7,060 nucleotides of DNA from Spirochaetales bacterium (GTDB lineage Bacteria; Spirochaetota; Spirochaetia; SZUA-6; DRHE01), in the NCBI GenBank assembly GCA_016930895.1, contig JAFGFV010000587.1, positions 1-7,060 on the forward strand, read 5' to 3'. The position numbers and the translations under genes were made by a program. Shown here piece by piece: positions 5,849 through 7,060 of this stretch; the first letter of the stretch is position 1, and each line of letters opens with the position of its first letter. A model generated the notes under the pieces. It did no database searches, was not told where the DNA came from, and was given only the letters and a program-made list of their open reading frames with translations.

Positions 5849-6154
5849 CTACGGCTGGGTGTCGGGGATCCAGGGGGCGGGATCGTCCGTCCCGAGCGGC
5901 ACCACCACGGGAACCCCTTCGGCCAGGAAGATGTCGCGGCGCGGGCCGTACAGGCGGTGCAGCAGCTCGCGCGTCACCACCGCCGCAGTGGGCCCCTCGG
6001 CGATCGTGCGGCCTTCCTGCAGGATCACCGCCCGGTGGCAGAACCACAGGACGTCGGTCGGGTTGTGCGTGGTCACGATGATGGTCTTGCCCGCCGCGCT
6101 CAAAGCGCGCAGCCCGGTCCACAGGCGCAGCTGGTTGTGGAAGTCCAGGGCGGC
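5849..6154 (-). pseudogene. C-terminal fragment of a FecE/BtuD-type ABC transporter ATPase, 5' end missing
   Basis: The minus strand reads AALDFHNQLRLWTGLRAL then SAAGKTIIVTTHNPTDVLWF, covering the D-loop (LDFHNQ) and switch His (THNP). It continues through HRAVILQEGRTIAEGP and a RELLHRLYGPRRDIF tail to TAG at 5849. This is the last third of a COG1120-type ATPase, the sort that drives uptake of iron chelates, cobalamin and, in some genomes, molybdate, tungstate or nickel complexes. The expected Walker A, signature and Walker B regions are absent: the family match stops at the two alanines (6154-6149), where DEPT should precede them, and unrelated sequence begins. A start codon within the fragment (TTG at 6103) is unlikely to yield a working protein. 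FecE-type transporters often neighbour FmdE genes, so this may be the relic of a transporter that once accompanied the gene at 6371. Confidence 0.8.
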
Positions 6155-6276
6155 ACGAACCGTCAGACAGCTGCTTCCCTTCCGACGAAACTCAACCGCA
6201 GTTCCTCGGAGTTACCGATAGCTAGACTCAGAAAACCTGAACGTCTCTTAAAGTCTCCCCCAGCTACCGGCGGTAC
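6155..6276. other. Unassigned junction DNA between the ABC fragment and the fmdE promoter
   Basis: About 120 bp follow the abrupt end of ABC homology. They are AT-richer than either neighbour and hold no frame I recognise. The minus strand can be read as GDFKRRSGFLSLAIGNSEEL followed by a stop-terminated tail, which could be the end of an inserted element's reading frame, but no transposase motif or terminal inverted repeat is visible. Confidence 0.35.
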
Positions 6277-6305
6277 TTGACGGACATTTCGATCCGGGGT
6301 ATTGT
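6277..6305 (+). promoter_or_regulatory. Sigma70-type promoter of the FmdE-family gene
   Basis: TTGACG (6277-6282) and TATTGT (6300-6305) are separated by exactly 17 bp, giving a strong -35/-10 pair about 65 bp ahead of the start codon at 6371. Its -10 end is shared with the first arm of the inverted repeat at 6304-6330. Confidence 0.65.
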
Positions 6306-6330
6306 AACACGAAACAGAAAAGTGTGTTAC
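6304..6330 (+). promoter_or_regulatory. Long-spaced inverted repeat GTAACAC-N13-GTGTTAC, candidate operator of fmdE
   Basis: Perfect 7-bp arms (6304-6310, 6324-6330) flank a 13-bp spacer and cover the end of the -10 and the transcription start region. Two short half-sites about two helical turns apart are typical of tetrameric RHH regulators such as NikR. From memory, NikR sites predicted in deltaproteobacteria use the same heptamers in the opposite order (GTGTTAC first), so this is similar but not identical. Repression by a metal-sensing regulator is the likely role. Confidence 0.6.
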
Positions 6331-6370
6331 CGTACGATCGTGCGCCAGTGTGCGCCGAAGGAGAACCTGA

Positions 6371-7060
6371 ATGACGGAAGAGAATCCGCGGCAGGAGATC
6401 GAAGAGGCCGTGGCCGCCGGCGACCTGCCCAAGCTGCTGGTGATCAGCGGCATGCTCCACGGGCACTACTGCCCGTACTCCGCCCTGGGCGTCAAGGCGG
6501 GGGCCCGGGCCATGCGCGAGCTCCGCACCCAATCGACGGGGATGGAGGAGCTGGTCGCGATCGTGGAGACCAACAACTGCTTCAGCGACGGCATCCAGAT
6601 CGTGACCGGCTGCAGCTTCGGCAACAACGCCCTGATCTTCCGCGACTACGGCAAGACTGCGTTCACCCTCGCCCGCAGGAACGGGGAGGGCCTCAGGATC
6701 TCGGTTCGAGCCGATCGCGTCATGGAAGAGCGATCCCCTGAAGCCACACAGCTCTTCGAGAAGGTCGTGGTGGAGCGTGCGGGCAGCGAAGAGGAAGGCA
6801 GACGGTTGAGCTCGTTGTGGAGGCAGCTGTCCTTCCAGGTGATCGAGCTTCCCGACGAGGAGGTGTTCGACATCCAGAGCGTCCTGATCGAGGTGCCGTC
6901 CTACGCCCGCATCTTCGCCAGCGCCACGTGCTCCGTGTGCGGCGAGAGCGTGATGGAGCCGCGAGCCCGGGTCCGAGGCGGTGAGACGCTGTGTCTGGCC
7001 TGCTCGGCCCAGGAATACTACCAGCTCGCGGGAGACGGCATCACCACTGTTCGTCGACGA
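6371..7060 (+). CDS. FmdE family protein with C-terminal zinc ribbon, 3' end outside the window
   Basis: The frame is open for 230 codons to the right edge. The ATG at 6371 has AAGGAG 7 nt upstream. The N-terminal domain matches FmdE (PF02663): SGMLHGHYCP (His30, His32, Cys34 of the HGHxCP motif), ALGVKAGARA, NNCFSDGIQIVTGCSFGN (Cys70, Asp73, Cys81) and a strand-helix run to ADRVMEE. Residues 187-211 form a C-x2-C...C-x2-C zinc ribbon (CSVC and CLAC), the usual second domain of longer family members. The name comes from a subunit of tungsten/molybdenum formylmethanofuran dehydrogenase, but the role of stand-alone bacterial members is not settled. A link to metal or molybdopterin-related metabolism is inferred from neighbours. 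Here the motif continues HGHYCPYS, without the Gly usual after CP. The gene has its own promoter and operator. Confidence 0.88.
   Translation, partial: MTEENPRQEIEEAVAAGDLPKLLVISGMLHGHYCPYSALGVKAGARAMRELRTQSTGMEELVAIVETNNCFSDGIQIVTGCSFGNNALIFRDYGKTAFTLARRNGEGLRISVRADRVMEERSPEATQLFEKVVVERAGSEEEGRRLSSLWRQLSFQVIELPDEEVFDIQSVLIEVPSYARIFASATCSVCGESVMEPRARVRGGETLCLACSAQEYYQLAGDGITTVRRR

Noticed and set aside
6277..6741. Plus-strand frame beginning in the fmdE promoter
   Set aside because: Starts inside the -35 region and is out of frame with the FmdE protein; the translation is Arg/Gly/Asp-rich noise.
1..7060. CRISPR array, tRNA, rRNA or riboswitch
   Set aside because: No regularly spaced repeats, no tRNA-like cloverleaf motifs in intergenic DNA and no conserved aptamer sequences were seen on reading both strands.

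Overview
The window is GC-rich bacterial DNA. Nothing in it fixes the species. A lipobox lipoprotein, a ZnuABC-type metal importer with a ribbon-helix-helix regulator, an FmdE-family protein, an Rpn nuclease fragment and DUF499 and DUF1980 remnants occur together in several phyla (for example spirochaetes, deltaproteobacteria and uncultured groups), so I leave the taxon open.

Layout. (1) Positions 1-950 are accessory and decayed. The N-terminus of an Rpn-family (PD-(D/E)XK, transposase-31-like) nuclease runs off the left edge on the minus strand. It is followed by a frameshifted, 3'-truncated plus-strand remnant of a Swt1-HEPN/DUF499 ATPase, a protein type known from phage-defence-like methyltransferase clusters. 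(2) Positions 949-1731 encode an exported lipoprotein of visibly lower GC than its surroundings. (3) Positions 1738-2072 hold no recognisable gene. (4) Positions 2073-2783 hold a decayed plus-strand pair: probably the tail of a YcgR-like (UPF0718) permease, then a DUF1980/TIGR03943 (YcgQ-like) gene broken by a frameshift and a premature stop.

(5) Positions 2810-5816 are the intact core: a minus-strand operon in the order regulator, znuA, znuC, znuB. It encodes an RHH repressor with Cys pairs, a His-rich periplasmic metal-binding protein, an ATPase and a permease. A good sigma70-type promoter overlaps a perfect inverted repeat just upstream of the regulator, so autoregulated, metal-controlled repression is the simple reading. 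The znuC start codon appears to be ATA. (6) Positions 5849-6154 are the C-terminal third of a second ABC ATPase (FecE/BtuD type), cut off abruptly at about 6155, followed by about 120 bp of unassigned DNA. (7) From 6277 to the right edge is an FmdE-family gene with its own promoter, overlapped by a long-spaced inverted repeat (GTAACAC-N13-GTGTTAC) resembling a metal-regulator operator.

Taken together this looks like a metal-acquisition locus (zinc or manganese uptake, a zinc-associated DUF1980 system, a chelate-type ABC remnant and FmdE) whose flanks are eroding and have taken on defence-type and surface-protein cargo. I see no intact new system. The most notable observations are the regulatory architecture, the ATA start of znuC and the several gene remnants.
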